Part shown: positions 1 through 8,084 of the stretch, in pieces
Numbering within the stretch: the stretch's first letter is position 1
Layout: every line of letters begins with the position of its first letter
Assembly: GCA_035508795.1 (NCBI GenBank)
Contig: DATJMJ010000157.1
Span: forward strand, 1 to 31,679
DNA: 31,679 nt
Direction: 5' to 3'
Source: DATJMJ01 sp035508795
GTDB taxonomy: Bacteria > Actinomycetota > Acidimicrobiia > Acidimicrobiales > Palsa-688
Program-made: the position numbers and the translations under genes
Notes under the pieces: model-generated
What the model was told of the DNA's origin: nothing
Databases searched by the model: none
What the model saw: only the letters and a program-made list of their open reading frames with translations

Positions 1-175
1 TAAGCGGCGCGCAGAGTGCCGCGAGCGCCGCGGTTGGCTGTTTCCCACAGTTCCTTTAGGTCGATATTTCCCATTGTGCTTGGCAAGCCCTCAAGGACAG
101 CCCGTTCGAGCCGACACAGTGTTGGTGCGGAGGTCCCGCGAGCGTGGCGAGAGGGGTGTCACGAGCCAACACCTG

Positions 176-1438
176 GTGAACAGCCATGGCGAACGCCAAC
201 GTCGCAGAGGGTTCGCTCGCCTATCAGGTCGCGCGCTCGCAGCCGGCCTCATGGGCCTGGTCGTGACTGCGAAAACGGCCTCGGCGGAAGGAACTGCGGT
301 TGGCACCGGGGCGGATATGGCGCCTCGCACCGAGGCAACAACCGGGGCGATAGCTGGAGTAGTCCCAGGCGCCCCAAATTTTGCCATCCACGTCTCGGGT
401 AACGACCTCGTGAACAACGAGGGCCAAGCGGTCCGACTGGTTGGAGTCGACCGAAGTGGGACCGAGTACGCATGCGCCGAAGGCTGGGGGATCTTCGACG
501 GGCCGTCGGACGCGACCTCGGTGTCCGCCATGGCGAGCTGGGGCGTAAACGCCGTGCGGGTACCTCTCAACGAGGACTGCTGGTTGGGCATAAACGGCGT
601 CTCGGGACGATGGGGCGGCGAGCGGTATCAGCGGGCGATCGAGCAATACGTGTCAGTGCTCGGTGAGGACCACATCGTCGCGATCCTGGACCTGCATTGG
701 TCCGCCCCCGGCGGTACCCTCGCGCTTGGCCAACAGAATATGGCCGATGCCGACCACTCGGTCACCTTTTGGCGTTCGGTAGCGTCCGCTTTCCGAGCGG
801 ACCCAGCGGTAATGTTCGACCTGTACAACGAGCCGCACGATATTTCGTGGCAGTGCTGGTTGGACGGCTGCGTGGTCCCTGCGAGCTCAACCGGACCGGC
901 TTGGCGCGCTGCCGGCATGCAGGCCCTTGTCGATGCAGTCCGAGCAACCGGCGCAACGCAACCCATTGTGCTCGAAGGTGTGGACTGGGCTGGAGATGTC
1001 TCTCGGTGGCTCCCAGATCTCCCGTGGGACCCGCTACACCAAGAAGTGGCAAGCATACACGTCTACAGTTTTTCCGGTTGCTCGCAGGCCAGTTGCTGGA
1101 ACGCCAACTACGCTCCTCTCGCGAAAACAATCCCGGTGATCGCTGGCGAAGTGGGCCAGAACGGCTGCAGTGGCGGTTTCGCAGACGGCTTTTTGGACTG
1201 GGCGGACATCCACAACATCTCGTACCTCGCGTGGACTTGGGACGTCTGGGGGTGCCCTTACAGCCTCGTCAGCAACTACGACGGCGAGCCAACTCCTTGG
1301 GGCGCAATTTACCAAGCTCATATCAGCACGCTCCGGTTAACGCCGCTGGTGGGTTACCCAAGCGGTTCGATCACGCTTCCTCGGCTTGCCACACTCGATG
1401 GGCTCCCCGGTCCCGCTCAGCTGGGCGCACCCTCCTGA
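176..1438 (+). CDS. secreted GH5-family glycoside hydrolase (cellulase/mannanase type)
   Basis: Predicted extracellular retaining endo-glycosidase of family GH5, acting on a beta-1,4-linked polysaccharide such as cellulose or mannan; the substrate cannot be read from the sequence. From the GTG at 176 the protein is 420 aa. Residues 1-37 look like an export signal: a basic n-region with RRRGFARL (weakly Tat-like), a hydrophobic stretch and a likely cut after ASA. The TIM-barrel domain follows (about 55-390), with the acid/base Glu219 in FDLYNEPHD and the nucleophile Glu325 in IPVIAGEVGQ. Several Cys residues (CWLDGC, GCSQASC) suggest disulfides, fitting secretion. No carbohydrate-binding module is visible. 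The frame stays open back to a TTG at 74, but that start would bury the signal under 34 extra residues; neither start has a good Shine-Dalgarno site. The 3' end overlaps the convergent DivIVA-like gene by 68 bp. Family confidence is high, start moderate. Confidence 0.9.
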   Translation: MNSHGERQRRRGFARLSGRALAAGLMGLVVTAKTASAEGTAVGTGADMAPRTEATTGAIAGVVPGAPNFAIHVSGNDLVNNEGQAVRLVGVDRSGTEYACAEGWGIFDGPSDATSVSAMASWGVNAVRVPLNEDCWLGINGVSGRWGGERYQRAIEQYVSVLGEDHIVAILDLHWSAPGGTLALGQQNMADADHSVTFWRSVASAFRADPAVMFDLYNEPHDISWQCWLDGCVVPASSTGPAWRAAGMQALVDAVRATGATQPIVLEGVDWAGDVSRWLPDLPWDPLHQEVASIHVYSFSGCSQASCWNANYAPLAKTIPVIAGEVGQNGCSGGFADGFLDWADIHNISYLAWTWDVWGCPYSLVSNYDGEPTPWGAIYQAHISTLRLTPLVGYPSGSITLPRLATLDGLPGPAQLGAPS

Positions 1439-1817
1439 GCTCCGTCTCGGCCCGACGGGCCCGGGCCCGCATCTCAGCAAGCCTCTCACGCAAATCTTGA
1501 ACATAAGCGTCTACCTGAGGCCGGTTATAGCCCAAGGCCGCGCGCCCGAACTCAGGAGCTGCAGCGGGCTCGAGGACGACAATCGCACCGGGAGCCCCCC
1601 TATCGGGCGCGCTCAGAGCTGACGCAAAGGTCCGGGTGCCGGACTCGGCGTACTCCCATGGCGCTTCGCCCTGGCCTGGCCCTTCGTTGCTTGGCGGCGG
1701 GGAGGTCCCGGTATTGCGAACTGAGTGCAGTTTTACGTAGCGGGTGCGCTGGACATTTTCAGCCTCAGCGCGTGCTTTTCGGCGTTTGGCGCCACGCGGC
1801 AGGGCATGGAGGCTCAC
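1371..1817 (-). CDS. small DivIVA-like coiled-coil protein
   Basis: 148 aa. Residues 90-130 match the N-terminal DivIVA pattern: F90, then LGYNRPQVDAYVQDL (G96-Y97, V102-D103-A104-Y105), followed by a heptad-like Arg/Glu/Leu-rich coiled coil. DivIVA-family proteins (DivIVA, Wag31, GpsB) bind curved membrane and recruit envelope-synthesis machinery; here that role is inference. Unusually, about 85 residues of basic then Pro/Gly-rich low-complexity sequence precede the motif, and the C-terminal oligomerisation region of classical DivIVA is missing. The GTG start shares bases with the TGA of the upstream glycosyltransferase (GTGA), indicating translational coupling and supporting a real gene. 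Its last 68 bp lie antisense to the end of the GH5 gene. A scaffold that localises the polysaccharide enzymes upstream is the simplest reading; a decayed fragment of a longer DivIVA is the alternative. Confidence 0.65.
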   Translation of the reverse strand: MSLHALPRGAKRRKARAEAENVQRTRYVKLHSVRNTGTSPPPSNEGPGQGEAPWEYAESGTRTFASALSAPDRGAPGAIVVLEPAAAPEFGRAALGYNRPQVDAYVQDLRERLAEMRARARRAETELRRVRPAERDRGAHRVWQAEEA

Positions 1818-3502
1818 TCAGGTGCTCCTTGTCCGGAACTTGATTTAGGGGATCGTGTCACTTCCGACATCGGGAACCACACCGGGGGAACCTTGGCCAA
1901 TGCCTTGCCCACCCGCCTGATCTGGAAGGCATCCGGGCCTTGGCCGAAACTGGCGACGAGCTGGGAATGACCAATGGCCTCGACGACAGAGGGGATGCTG
2001 CTAGCTGAAGTCAAGACGTTGACTCTCATTGTGTCAGTAATGACGACATAATTGATATCGCGCCAACGAAGAGGGTAGCGACGCTCCACGTCGGGGTCGC
2101 TGTCGAGTTGCCAAAACCAGACGACTTTGTCTGGAGTGTAACCGTCGTCCACGAGCTGGATCCAAACGTTGTCGTCGACAAGGAGAGTTGCACTGCGCGG
2201 GACGTGGTGCTCCAACCAGTTTTCAGTTTCGAACAATTGAGCGCTTTCGTTAGATGTCATCGCGACCTCGTCTGCGTTAGCCCAGGAAGGTACGAACTGT
2301 GCCCCGGCCATGACGAGCCCGGCGCAGCACCCGAGGCGCCATATCCGTTGACCCCACCCTCGGCCGAACAAGGACAGCTTCCATACGACGTCTCCGGCAC
2401 AGGCGACGGTCAAAGCGGCAAACGGGACCACACCGATCACGAACATTTCCGGCAAGTAACCTGGGTGCAGGACGTAAAGGACAGCGACACCGAGTGCGGC
2501 TAAGAGTACACGGGTTTCACGTCTCAAAAGCGTGAAAGGGATAGCTGCCGCGCACGCCAGCCATAGCCACTCAGCACCTTCCAGCCAGCTCGCGACCAGT
2601 TCGTAGCCCTTGCTGTCACGGGTTAGCACAGAACCTGTGCTCTGCCTCTGGCTCAGCTGCCATTCGATTGCCCCGATGAGGCTCACATGGCCCTTGCCCG
2701 GCAACAGCTCTCCTTTGAGGACCGCGTACATCGGGTAGAGCACAAGGAGTACAAACGCCACCGCGCCCCACGCGAAGAGGTACATCCGGCGGGCCTTGGG
2801 GTCGGCCCGCAACCAAACCAACCACGCAAGCGCCGGCAGCCACAGGATGAAGGTCTCCTTGGTGAGGCAAGCTCCCGCGAAGGCGGCGCCGCTGGCAGCG
2901 AACGCCCAGAGCCGCCTCCTCGGCGACAGGGCGAGCGCGAACGCTGCGAGCAACCAGGGCAACCCGATCGTATCGATGTACATCTGCCGGAGGTAAGTCA
3001 CAGCAAGCGGGCTTAGCCCGAACAATCCCGTCGCGATAGCGGACCAGACGACCGAGCAGCCGAAACGGCGCGCGACTACAAATACGAGGAGCGCGCTTAT
3101 CAATGTGTAAGCCACTGCGATCTCTCGTGTCGCCACGTTTGCTGACGACCCGTCGCGGAACATCTGCCCGAGCCAAGTGATTGGCACGATCTGGATCCAG
3201 CCGAAAGGGACGTGGTCATACCAATACGTGTAAGGAGCGAGGCTGTGGTGTGCTCCGCGGCCCGTCTGCACCGCCCACGCTCGTGCAAGGTACGTGCCGG
3301 GGTCGTCGTTCGTATAGGCCGGCCAATCGCCGGCGTTTACGGCTTGCACCGCCCCAACCAAAACCATGACAGGCCCCAGAGTGAGCAGCGTAGAGGAGTT
3401 TGCAACCAACCGCGCCCATAGCCGGCCGGCTAATGACGAGCGTTCACCTGCGGCGACGGCCGTTGCCGGTACGGTCACCGGGACTACCGTAACGAAGGCC
3501 AT
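1814..3502 (-). CDS. GT-C fold membrane glycosyltransferase (GT39/ArnT-like)
   Basis: 562-aa polytopic membrane protein of the GT-C superfamily, which moves sugars from polyprenyl-phosphate donors to acceptors on the outer face of the membrane. One TM segment near residues 36-55 leads into an external loop with TNDDPGTYLARAW; the acidic pair D66-D67 sits where GT39/GT83 enzymes keep the catalytic Asp. About ten more hydrophobic segments follow up to about 400. The final 150 residues form a soluble domain (FETENWLEHHVP, LLVDDNVWIQLVD) as in many GT39-like proteins. The ATG follows the TGA of the GT2 gene with no gap, and the stop overlaps the DivIVA-like start. The PPM-type synthase in the same operon could make its lipid donor. 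Acceptor and transferred sugar are unknown. Confidence 0.85.
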   Translation of the reverse strand: MAFVTVVPVTVPATAVAAGERSSLAGRLWARLVANSSTLLTLGPVMVLVGAVQAVNAGDWPAYTNDDPGTYLARAWAVQTGRGAHHSLAPYTYWYDHVPFGWIQIVPITWLGQMFRDGSSANVATREIAVAYTLISALLVFVVARRFGCSVVWSAIATGLFGLSPLAVTYLRQMYIDTIGLPWLLAAFALALSPRRRLWAFAASGAAFAGACLTKETFILWLPALAWLVWLRADPKARRMYLFAWGAVAFVLLVLYPMYAVLKGELLPGKGHVSLIGAIEWQLSQRQSTGSVLTRDSKGYELVASWLEGAEWLWLACAAAIPFTLLRRETRVLLAALGVAVLYVLHPGYLPEMFVIGVVPFAALTVACAGDVVWKLSLFGRGWGQRIWRLGCCAGLVMAGAQFVPSWANADEVAMTSNESAQLFETENWLEHHVPRSATLLVDDNVWIQLVDDGYTPDKVVWFWQLDSDPDVERRYPLRWRDINYVVITDTMRVNVLTSASSIPSVVEAIGHSQLVASFGQGPDAFQIRRVGKALAKVPPVWFPMSEVTRSPKSSSGQGAPE

Positions 3503-4795
3503 TCAAGCCTCCAACCGAGCCGGAGCGGTTAAGACCTGTGCTGCTGGGGCTCTGTGGGCGCCGACATGCACGGTCTTTTCCCACCCGGCGTCGCCGCAGA
3601 CCTCCCGCCAGGTCGCCCGCGCCGCCGCGAAAGCCAGCACGAGCTGGTACGGGATGGCCGTTACGACGAGTAAGAGGTAGTCGTACCAGCGGCACCTCAA
3701 GTAAAAGGTGCGGCAGAGCTCGGCCAGCCCGGCTGCCTCGAGACATACCACGATGACTTGCGCCAACGCAGGTAGGGATGTGAACATCGCCAGTTCGAGC
3801 GGCATCTTGACGGCGGCGATGGTAACCACCGAGGCCAGGATGAAAAGGCCCGCAAGGCCCTGGAGCACCGGGAACAACAAAATGTACGCAGTGGTCATAC
3901 GCTGACGTCGCGTAGGCAGCATTCTCCAGTGGCCGCGGCGGAACACCTGGATATAGCCCTGGCTCCAGCGCGTCCGTTGGCGCACGAATGCACGCAGCGA
4001 GGCCGGGGTCTCCTCCCTGGTCGCGAAACGAGGGTCGTAGGATACCACTGCTCGCGCGCCCCGGCTACATAGACGGATGCCGATCTCGCAGTCCTCCGCC
4101 AGGCACTCGCCGTCCCAACCTCCGTATTGCTCCAGCAGTTCTCTCCTGAAAAACACTGTATTGCCACCCAAAGGCACTATTCCTTTGCGTGCATGGGCAT
4201 GTATACGGCTGCGGAACCAAAAGAGGTACTCGAGGCAATTGCGCAGGGAAAACCACCGGTCGTGGAAAGTCACCAACTGCACGCCTGCCTGGACAATATC
4301 CGCGCCGTGCTCGGCAAAAGCTGGCCCAACCTGGCGGAGGATATCCAGGCTCACCTCGTCTTCGGCATCGAATACACCGACGATTTCTTTGGTGCACGAC
4401 GACAGCCCGGAATTTAGGGCTTTCGGCTTGCTTTTCGGCCAGGAATTGTCTATCACGACAGTGATGTTTGCCCGCGGCGAGGCGCTCGCGCGGTAAGCAA
4501 CCTGCTGGGTCGCAAGGTCGTCGTGGCCCACGACCACTATGACTTCGAAGTCGGGATAGTCCAATTCTCCCAGGCGCTCCAAAGTTGCAGCCAGCACGTC
4601 CTGCTCGTGACGCGCAGGGACAAGCAGTGAGAACGACGGGGCCGCTGCCGTCGACGTGCCCTGAAGTCGGCCATCCGCCACCGAGCGCGTCTCGGGCCGG
4701 CGCCATGCGTACAACATCCACCAAACCGTCGAGCTCACGATGGCCAGCAAACAGCAGGTGATCAGACCGTAAAGCGATAAAGCCGCATTAACCAC
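3503..4795 (-). CDS. processive GT2 glycosyltransferase (BcsA/hyaluronan-synthase-like)
   Basis: 430-aa membrane-anchored family 2 glycosyltransferase. One N-terminal TM segment (8-28) precedes a cytosolic GT-A domain with the set of motifs seen in polymerising enzymes: VFDAEDE (D143, D145-like acidic metal site), LAEDCEIG (E234-D235, base region) and QRTRW (Q273, R276, W277), the QxxRW motif of cellulose, chitin and hyaluronan synthases. Three or more TM helices follow (about 300-400). It lacks a PilZ domain, so cyclic-di-GMP control like that of BcsA is not evident. The GTG start overlaps the end of the upstream PPM-like gene by 8 bp, and the GT-C gene follows directly. It probably makes or extends an extracellular polysaccharide from a nucleotide sugar; which polymer is unknown. 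The secreted GH5 enzyme nearby resembles the hydrolase partners found at many such loci. Confidence 0.87.
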   Translation of the reverse strand: MVNAALSLYGLITCCLLAIVSSTVWWMLYAWRRPETRSVADGRLQGTSTAAAPSFSLLVPARHEQDVLAATLERLGELDYPDFEVIVVVGHDDLATQQVAYRASASPRANITVVIDNSWPKSKPKALNSGLSSCTKEIVGVFDAEDEVSLDILRQVGPAFAEHGADIVQAGVQLVTFHDRWFSLRNCLEYLFWFRSRIHAHARKGIVPLGGNTVFFRRELLEQYGGWDGECLAEDCEIGIRLCSRGARAVVSYDPRFATREETPASLRAFVRQRTRWSQGYIQVFRRGHWRMLPTRRQRMTTAYILLFPVLQGLAGLFILASVVTIAAVKMPLELAMFTSLPALAQVIVVCLEAAGLAELCRTFYLRCRWYDYLLLVVTAIPYQLVLAFAAARATWREVCGDAGWEKTVHVGAHRAPAAQVLTAPARLEA

Positions 4796-5582
4796 GCGGC
4801 CCTCCTGCTACGGCAGGGCGCGCCGTCCCACCCGCCACGGCGGTGTATCGGGAAAGGCCCAAAGTGGTCACTACCCAGAACGACTCAAACGCTATTTTGG
4901 GGGACATTTTGGACTTGCCAGCGCACCTGTTGACGAAGGTGATCGGGACCTCTGCCACCTTTGCCCCCGCGCGCTCAAGGCTGTACGCAAGCTCGATCAA
5001 GAACCCGTACCCGTCGGCGCGGAGCATTTCGAAATTTATTGCCCCTAACGCCTCGGCCCTGTAAGCGCGGAACGCAGACGTCAGGTCCGACACACGCGTG
5101 TGAAGCGCGTGCCCTGCGTACCAATTGCCCCAGCGGGATAGCGCACGACGCGCCAATGGCCAGTTGATGACGCGGCCGCCCGTGACGTACCTGGACCCGA
5201 TGGCTACGTCAGCACCCTCCTGGAGAGCCTTTAGCATTCCCGGCAAGGCCTGAGCATCGTGGGACAGGTCGGCGTCCATACCGACCAGAACGCGCCAGCC
5301 CCGGTCAATACCCCAAAAAAACCCTTGCTTATAGGCACTCGCCAGCCCCGACTTGCCTGGCCGCCGGAGCACCCGTATATTGCCCATTGCTTTTCCAGCC
5401 TCCTGCGCCAGGTCCGCAGTCCCGTCACCTCCGTCGTCGTCTACGACCAGCACAGAGGCCTCTGGCAGTGCCGAGCGAACAGCGAGGAGTGACGACGTAA
5501 TGTTGTCAGCCTCGCGGTACGTGGGCATAACGACAAGTGCGCCGGCTTCGAGGCGCGCTCTTTCCTGAGGCAATTGTGCCAC
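4788..5582 (-). CDS. polyprenol-phosphate mannose (sugar) synthase, GT2 family
   Basis: 264-aa soluble GT2 enzyme resembling the catalytic domain of polyprenol monophosphomannose synthases (Dpm1/Ppm1 type). These move a sugar, usually mannose from GDP-mannose, onto polyprenyl phosphate at the inner membrane face. Motifs in order: VVMPTYREADNI (18-28), LVVDDDGGDGT (45-54; commonly VDDNSPDGT, so this version is slightly divergent), RRPGKSGLASAY, and MDADLSHD (102-109) with the DxD metal site. There is no C-terminal TM domain. It is the first gene of the glycosyltransferase operon and would supply the lipid-linked donor for the GT-C enzyme. The GTG at 5582 is taken as start. An AAGAAAGG tract abuts it and sits 9 nt from an in-frame TTG at 5573, which may be the true start. 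Confidence 0.87.
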   Translation of the reverse strand: MAQLPQERARLEAGALVVMPTYREADNITSSLLAVRSALPEASVLVVDDDGGDGTADLAQEAGKAMGNIRVLRRPGKSGLASAYKQGFFWGIDRGWRVLVGMDADLSHDAQALPGMLKALQEGADVAIGSRYVTGGRVINWPLARRALSRWGNWYAGHALHTRVSDLTSAFRAYRAEALGAINFEMLRADGYGFLIELAYSLERAGAKVAEVPITFVNRCAGKSKMSPKIAFESFWVVTTLGLSRYTAVAGGTARPAVAGGPRG

Positions 5583-5946
5583 CCTTTCTTATGTTCCTCG
5601 AATTGTTGATGTCGAAGTGGCCGCCCGGTTGCAGGGCGCGCCAGGCATAATGCGGTACTCCAAGGTCGATAGTCAACAACATACGACCAAATAGAACTCG
5701 ATTCGGCAAGCAGCCGCGCGCCAGTGCTTGTCAGTCACGAGGCGTCAGCAATAACGGAGTTCGCCATCAAAGGCCCACGCCGTCACTTGCCTGCCTCGTG
5801 AAGACCTTACCCAGTTCTTACGAGAACGCAACGCGGATCTTCGCACCGCGCGTGTCTAGTTCGTGTGAACTGCGATTGGCGACGACAAAACCAATACTTC
5901 CTCGATGTTTTATGCCGGAGGCAGGCCCTTGCGACGAACTTGAGTT
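5583..5946. other. 364-bp intergenic region between two minus-strand operons
   Basis: No convincing gene is seen on either strand; the only open frames are short and lack family features. The part nearest 5582 carries a promoter candidate for the glycosyltransferase operon. I found no clear hairpin plus T-tract for ending the lipoate-ligase operon, no tRNA and no recognisable riboswitch. Base composition is lower in GC than the genes to the right, like the glycosyltransferase island. Confidence 0.5.
5647..5676 (-). promoter_or_regulatory. sigma-70-type promoter candidate for the glycosyltransferase operon
   Basis: On the minus strand TTGACT (5676-5671, five of six matches to the -35 consensus) is followed after 18 nt by CATTAT (5652-5647, four of six). 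Transcription would begin near 5640 and leave a leader of about 58 nt before the first glycosyltransferase gene. Confidence 0.4.
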
Positions 5947-6654
5947 CTAAGGAAGTGCCCCAAACAAGCGTTTTGTCACTTCCGTGAGCTCGGGATCAGG
6001 GCCAATCGCGGCAGTGTGTAACGCTTTTTCGCATAGATGGCGGTCCTCTGATGACAAGGCCAATAGCCACACCAGCAGCGCGGGATCCCACTCACGAATG
6101 CAGGCACATTGGAACAGGGCACCTGCACGGGTACGCCGCTGGGAAATGCCAACCACTTTCGGTGTTTCAGGTCCCGCGCCGAGAGTGACCTCCCCTGGCC
6201 CGAGCCCTGCAAAGCATATGAGCGAGGACCACAGGCGCCGTTGCATCGGGCCTTTCCACACCGAGACAGAGGGAAGGTCGGGCCGGAGCGCCGCCGCCCA
6301 CGCTTCCCCCACCCACCACGCAGCGCGTCCGACGTCGTGTTGCCAAAGCGGGTCACCCGCCGGGACAAAAAGATCAATCCACACAATGTGGTCGGGGTCG
6401 ACAAGCACCGCTCCTCCCCCACTGCGCCTGCGTACGACATCGACCCCGGCCGCCTTGCAGGCTTCCATGTCGACGACATCGTCTTTCTGTGCGCTCCCGA
6501 GCACCAGCGCCCGGTCGACCGGGTGGTGGACGACTACGGCGCGCCCGGACCGCCCCCCAGCCTCGTGAGCGGCGAGCAGACCAATGGACCGCTCGTGAAG
6601 CTCGCGAACGGTGCCTGAAAGGTCGACGACCTCCCAGCGGGGAGCCGGGCCCAC
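5947..6654 (-). CDS. lipoate-protein ligase A-like protein (BPL/LplA/LipB fold)
   Basis: 235 aa. The protein belongs to the biotin/lipoate ligase fold, which attaches lipoate or octanoate to carrier lysines of 2-oxoacid dehydrogenases and GcvH. The signature loop RRRSGGGAV is at 75-83 and the catalytic-type Lys166 lies in PKVVGISQRRTRAG. It lacks the C-terminal accessory domain of E. coli LplA (338 aa), so it may be an octanoyl- or lipoyl-transferase of the LipM/LplA2 kind, or a ligase needing a partner; sequence alone does not decide. The GTG start follows the HNH gene stop after one base, so the two are almost certainly co-transcribed. No lipA, lipB or dehydrogenase gene lies in the window. 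Confidence 0.82.
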   Translation of the reverse strand: MGPAPRWEVVDLSGTVRELHERSIGLLAAHEAGGRSGRAVVVHHPVDRALVLGSAQKDDVVDMEACKAAGVDVVRRRSGGGAVLVDPDHIVWIDLFVPAGDPLWQHDVGRAAWWVGEAWAAALRPDLPSVSVWKGPMQRRLWSSLICFAGLGPGEVTLGAGPETPKVVGISQRRTRAGALFQCACIREWDPALLVWLLALSSEDRHLCEKALHTAAIGPDPELTEVTKRLFGALP

Positions 6655-6655
6655 T

Positions 6656-7204
6656 TCAGGCTGACAGTGCTGCGGCGGCCTCCTCGGCCACGGTGAACTG
6701 TACGACTCGTGCCGGCAGACCGAGGTACGGCTCCCAGTCCGGCAGGACCGTCCCGAGGGCCGCCAGCGCCCACTGCCTGCCGCGGGGGGCGGACGGGAGG
6801 TGGCGCAGCTTCATGCCCGACTCCTCGAGGAGGTGGTCGCGCTTGCGGGCGTTGCAACGCCTGCAGGCGGCAACGACGTTGTCCCAGACGTGGCGGCCGC
6901 CCTTTGAGCGCGGGACGATGTGGTCGATGTTCTCCGCCTGGGCGCCGCAGTACTGGCAACGGTGGCCGTCCCGGGCAAACACGGCCCGGCGGTTGAGGGC
7001 CACGTGGGCCTGATGGGGGACGCGGACGAAGTAGGCAAGCCGCACCACCGACGGCTCGGCGAGGCTGACACGGGAGGAATGGTAGACGCGCCCCGTGCCC
7101 GACAAGAGCTCGGCTTTGGACTGGAGCACCAAGAGGAGAGCCCTCCTGGTTGGCACGACGCAGAGCGGCTCGTAAGTGGCGTTAAGGACGAGCGCTCGCG
7201 ACAT
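6656..7204 (-). CDS. HNH endonuclease family protein
   Basis: 182 aa with a complete zinc-dependent HNH fold: C83-x-x-C86, then the core ENIDHIVPRSKGG (H95 as the metal-binding His), N109 in WDNVVAACRRCN, and C114-x-x-C117. The N-terminal 70 residues (LVLNATYEPLCVVPTRRAL) match the stand-alone HNH proteins conserved in actinobacteria, which have no known partner or demonstrated role. There is no methylase, restriction subunit, intron or phage packaging gene beside it, so a selfish or restriction role is not supported here. It starts at an ATG with a weak AGGCGG-like site and lies one base from the lipoate-ligase-like gene. Confidence 0.9.
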   Translation of the reverse strand: MSRALVLNATYEPLCVVPTRRALLLVLQSKAELLSGTGRVYHSSRVSLAEPSVVRLAYFVRVPHQAHVALNRRAVFARDGHRCQYCGAQAENIDHIVPRSKGGRHVWDNVVAACRRCNARKRDHLLEESGMKLRHLPSAPRGRQWALAALGTVLPDWEPYLGLPARVVQFTVAEEAAAALSA

Positions 7205-7306
7205 GCCCGCCTACTGCTCTATCCGGTGTACGAAGAAGAAACCCAGCCAGGGGCAGCCTTTGCTCGCGCGGGCCAAGGGCTCGGGCGACGCAGGCACACC
7301 ACGAAC

Positions 7307-7576
7307 TTAGCGCGCAGACAGGCGCATCCTGCGGCACCATTCGAGGTACGCAACCAGCTGTTCCCCGTCGAGGCACCCGTCGGCGGCGCCGAACATGGTC
7401 TCGGAACGGAACGCCATATAACCCTCGGCGGGCAGAGGGAGCGGGGGCCAGTGAGCCCACCACCTGCGGGGGACGAACGCGCGAGCCTGAGCGAGCGCCG
7501 TCCCCCAAAGCGCCGGCCTCCTGACGACTGCTCCAAGGGCACCAGGGCCCAGCCTTGCGCGGCGCATGAGGCTCAT
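7307..7576 (-). CDS. conserved 89-aa actinobacterial protein of unknown function
   Basis: Starts MSLMRRARLG. It has a short basic N-terminus, a segment rich in Trp, Pro and Arg (VPRRWWAHWPPLPLP), then GYMAFRSETMFG and an acidic-to-basic C-terminal helix ending AYLEWCRRMRLSAR. No TM helix or enzyme motif is visible. The pattern resembles short conserved hypothetical proteins seen in actinobacterial genomes, recalled rather than searched. The ATG at 7576 overlaps the TGA of the upstream gene (ATGA), which fixes the start and shows coupling; a longer reading from 7639 would run inside the upstream gene. Function not assigned. Confidence 0.7.
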   Translation of the reverse strand: MSLMRRARLGPGALGAVVRRPALWGTALAQARAFVPRRWWAHWPPLPLPAEGYMAFRSETMFGAADGCLDGEQLVAYLEWCRRMRLSAR

Positions 7577-8076
7577 GGAGCGCTGAACCCGAAGGTTGGC
7601 GGCTGAGGCGGCGCTGCCACGTAGAACTGCGCCGACCACTCTTCTTCCTCTTTACCATTGACCCTGGCCTGCCAGCGGTAAATCCCCGGCCCGAGGGGGA
7701 GCCCCGTGGGGAGCTCCATCATGGCGGTCGCCCTGCCGGGGAAACCGGTGGGGACACCTGCGGGGCTCGGCACCATGAGCTGTTGCTCGAGGCGGACCGG
7801 TTGCGGCCCGGCGGGCCCCGGGATCCTCACGACCTCGCCGTCTTCGGTCATCAGTTCGATCTGGAGGGTGAGCGACCGGTTGCACATCGCTAGTTCTGCC
7901 TCCATGAACACCACGACGACCTGCGGGGCGGTCATGAGAGGCGGGGCGTCTTGTTGCGGGCCCGGAGCGGCCACGCGCCGTAGCTGCGTGATCGACCAGC
8001 CGGCGTTGAGAAGGCTGAGCGTGCCGTTGTGGACGTTTTGGATGCCTCTGTCAGCCAGGAGCACGTAGACCTTCAC
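7573..8076 (-). CDS. DUF6941-like protein of unknown function
   Basis: 167-aa protein, apparently cytosolic, with no signal peptide or TM segment. It opens VYVLLADRGIQNVHNGTLSLLNAGW, then has a beta-rich middle (VVVVFMEAELAMCNRSLTL) and LPLGPGIYRWQARVNG, a layout like the DUF6941 family (from memory, not searched). The C-terminus is proline-rich. No catalytic motif is seen. The GTG start has no spaced Shine-Dalgarno site, but a TACGGT box lies 8 nt upstream, suggesting a leaderless or near-leaderless transcript. Its stop overlaps the start of the 89-aa gene, so the pair forms a translational unit. Confidence 0.65.
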   Translation of the reverse strand: MKVYVLLADRGIQNVHNGTLSLLNAGWSITQLRRVAAPGPQQDAPPLMTAPQVVVVFMEAELAMCNRSLTLQIELMTEDGEVVRIPGPAGPQPVRLEQQLMVPSPAGVPTGFPGRATAMMELPTGLPLGPGIYRWQARVNGKEEEEWSAQFYVAAPPQPPTFGFSAP

Positions 8077-8084
8077 TGCCGCCT

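Noticed and set aside
1449..1461. GGCCC-GAC-GGGCC hairpin just after the GH5 stop
   Set aside because: No T-tract follows on either strand and it lies inside the coupled DivIVA-like gene; GC-rich chance palindrome is more likely than a terminator.
6656..7204. HNH protein as part of a restriction or phage system
   Set aside because: No methylase, specificity, terminase or integrase genes nearby; it matches conserved stand-alone actinobacterial HNH proteins.
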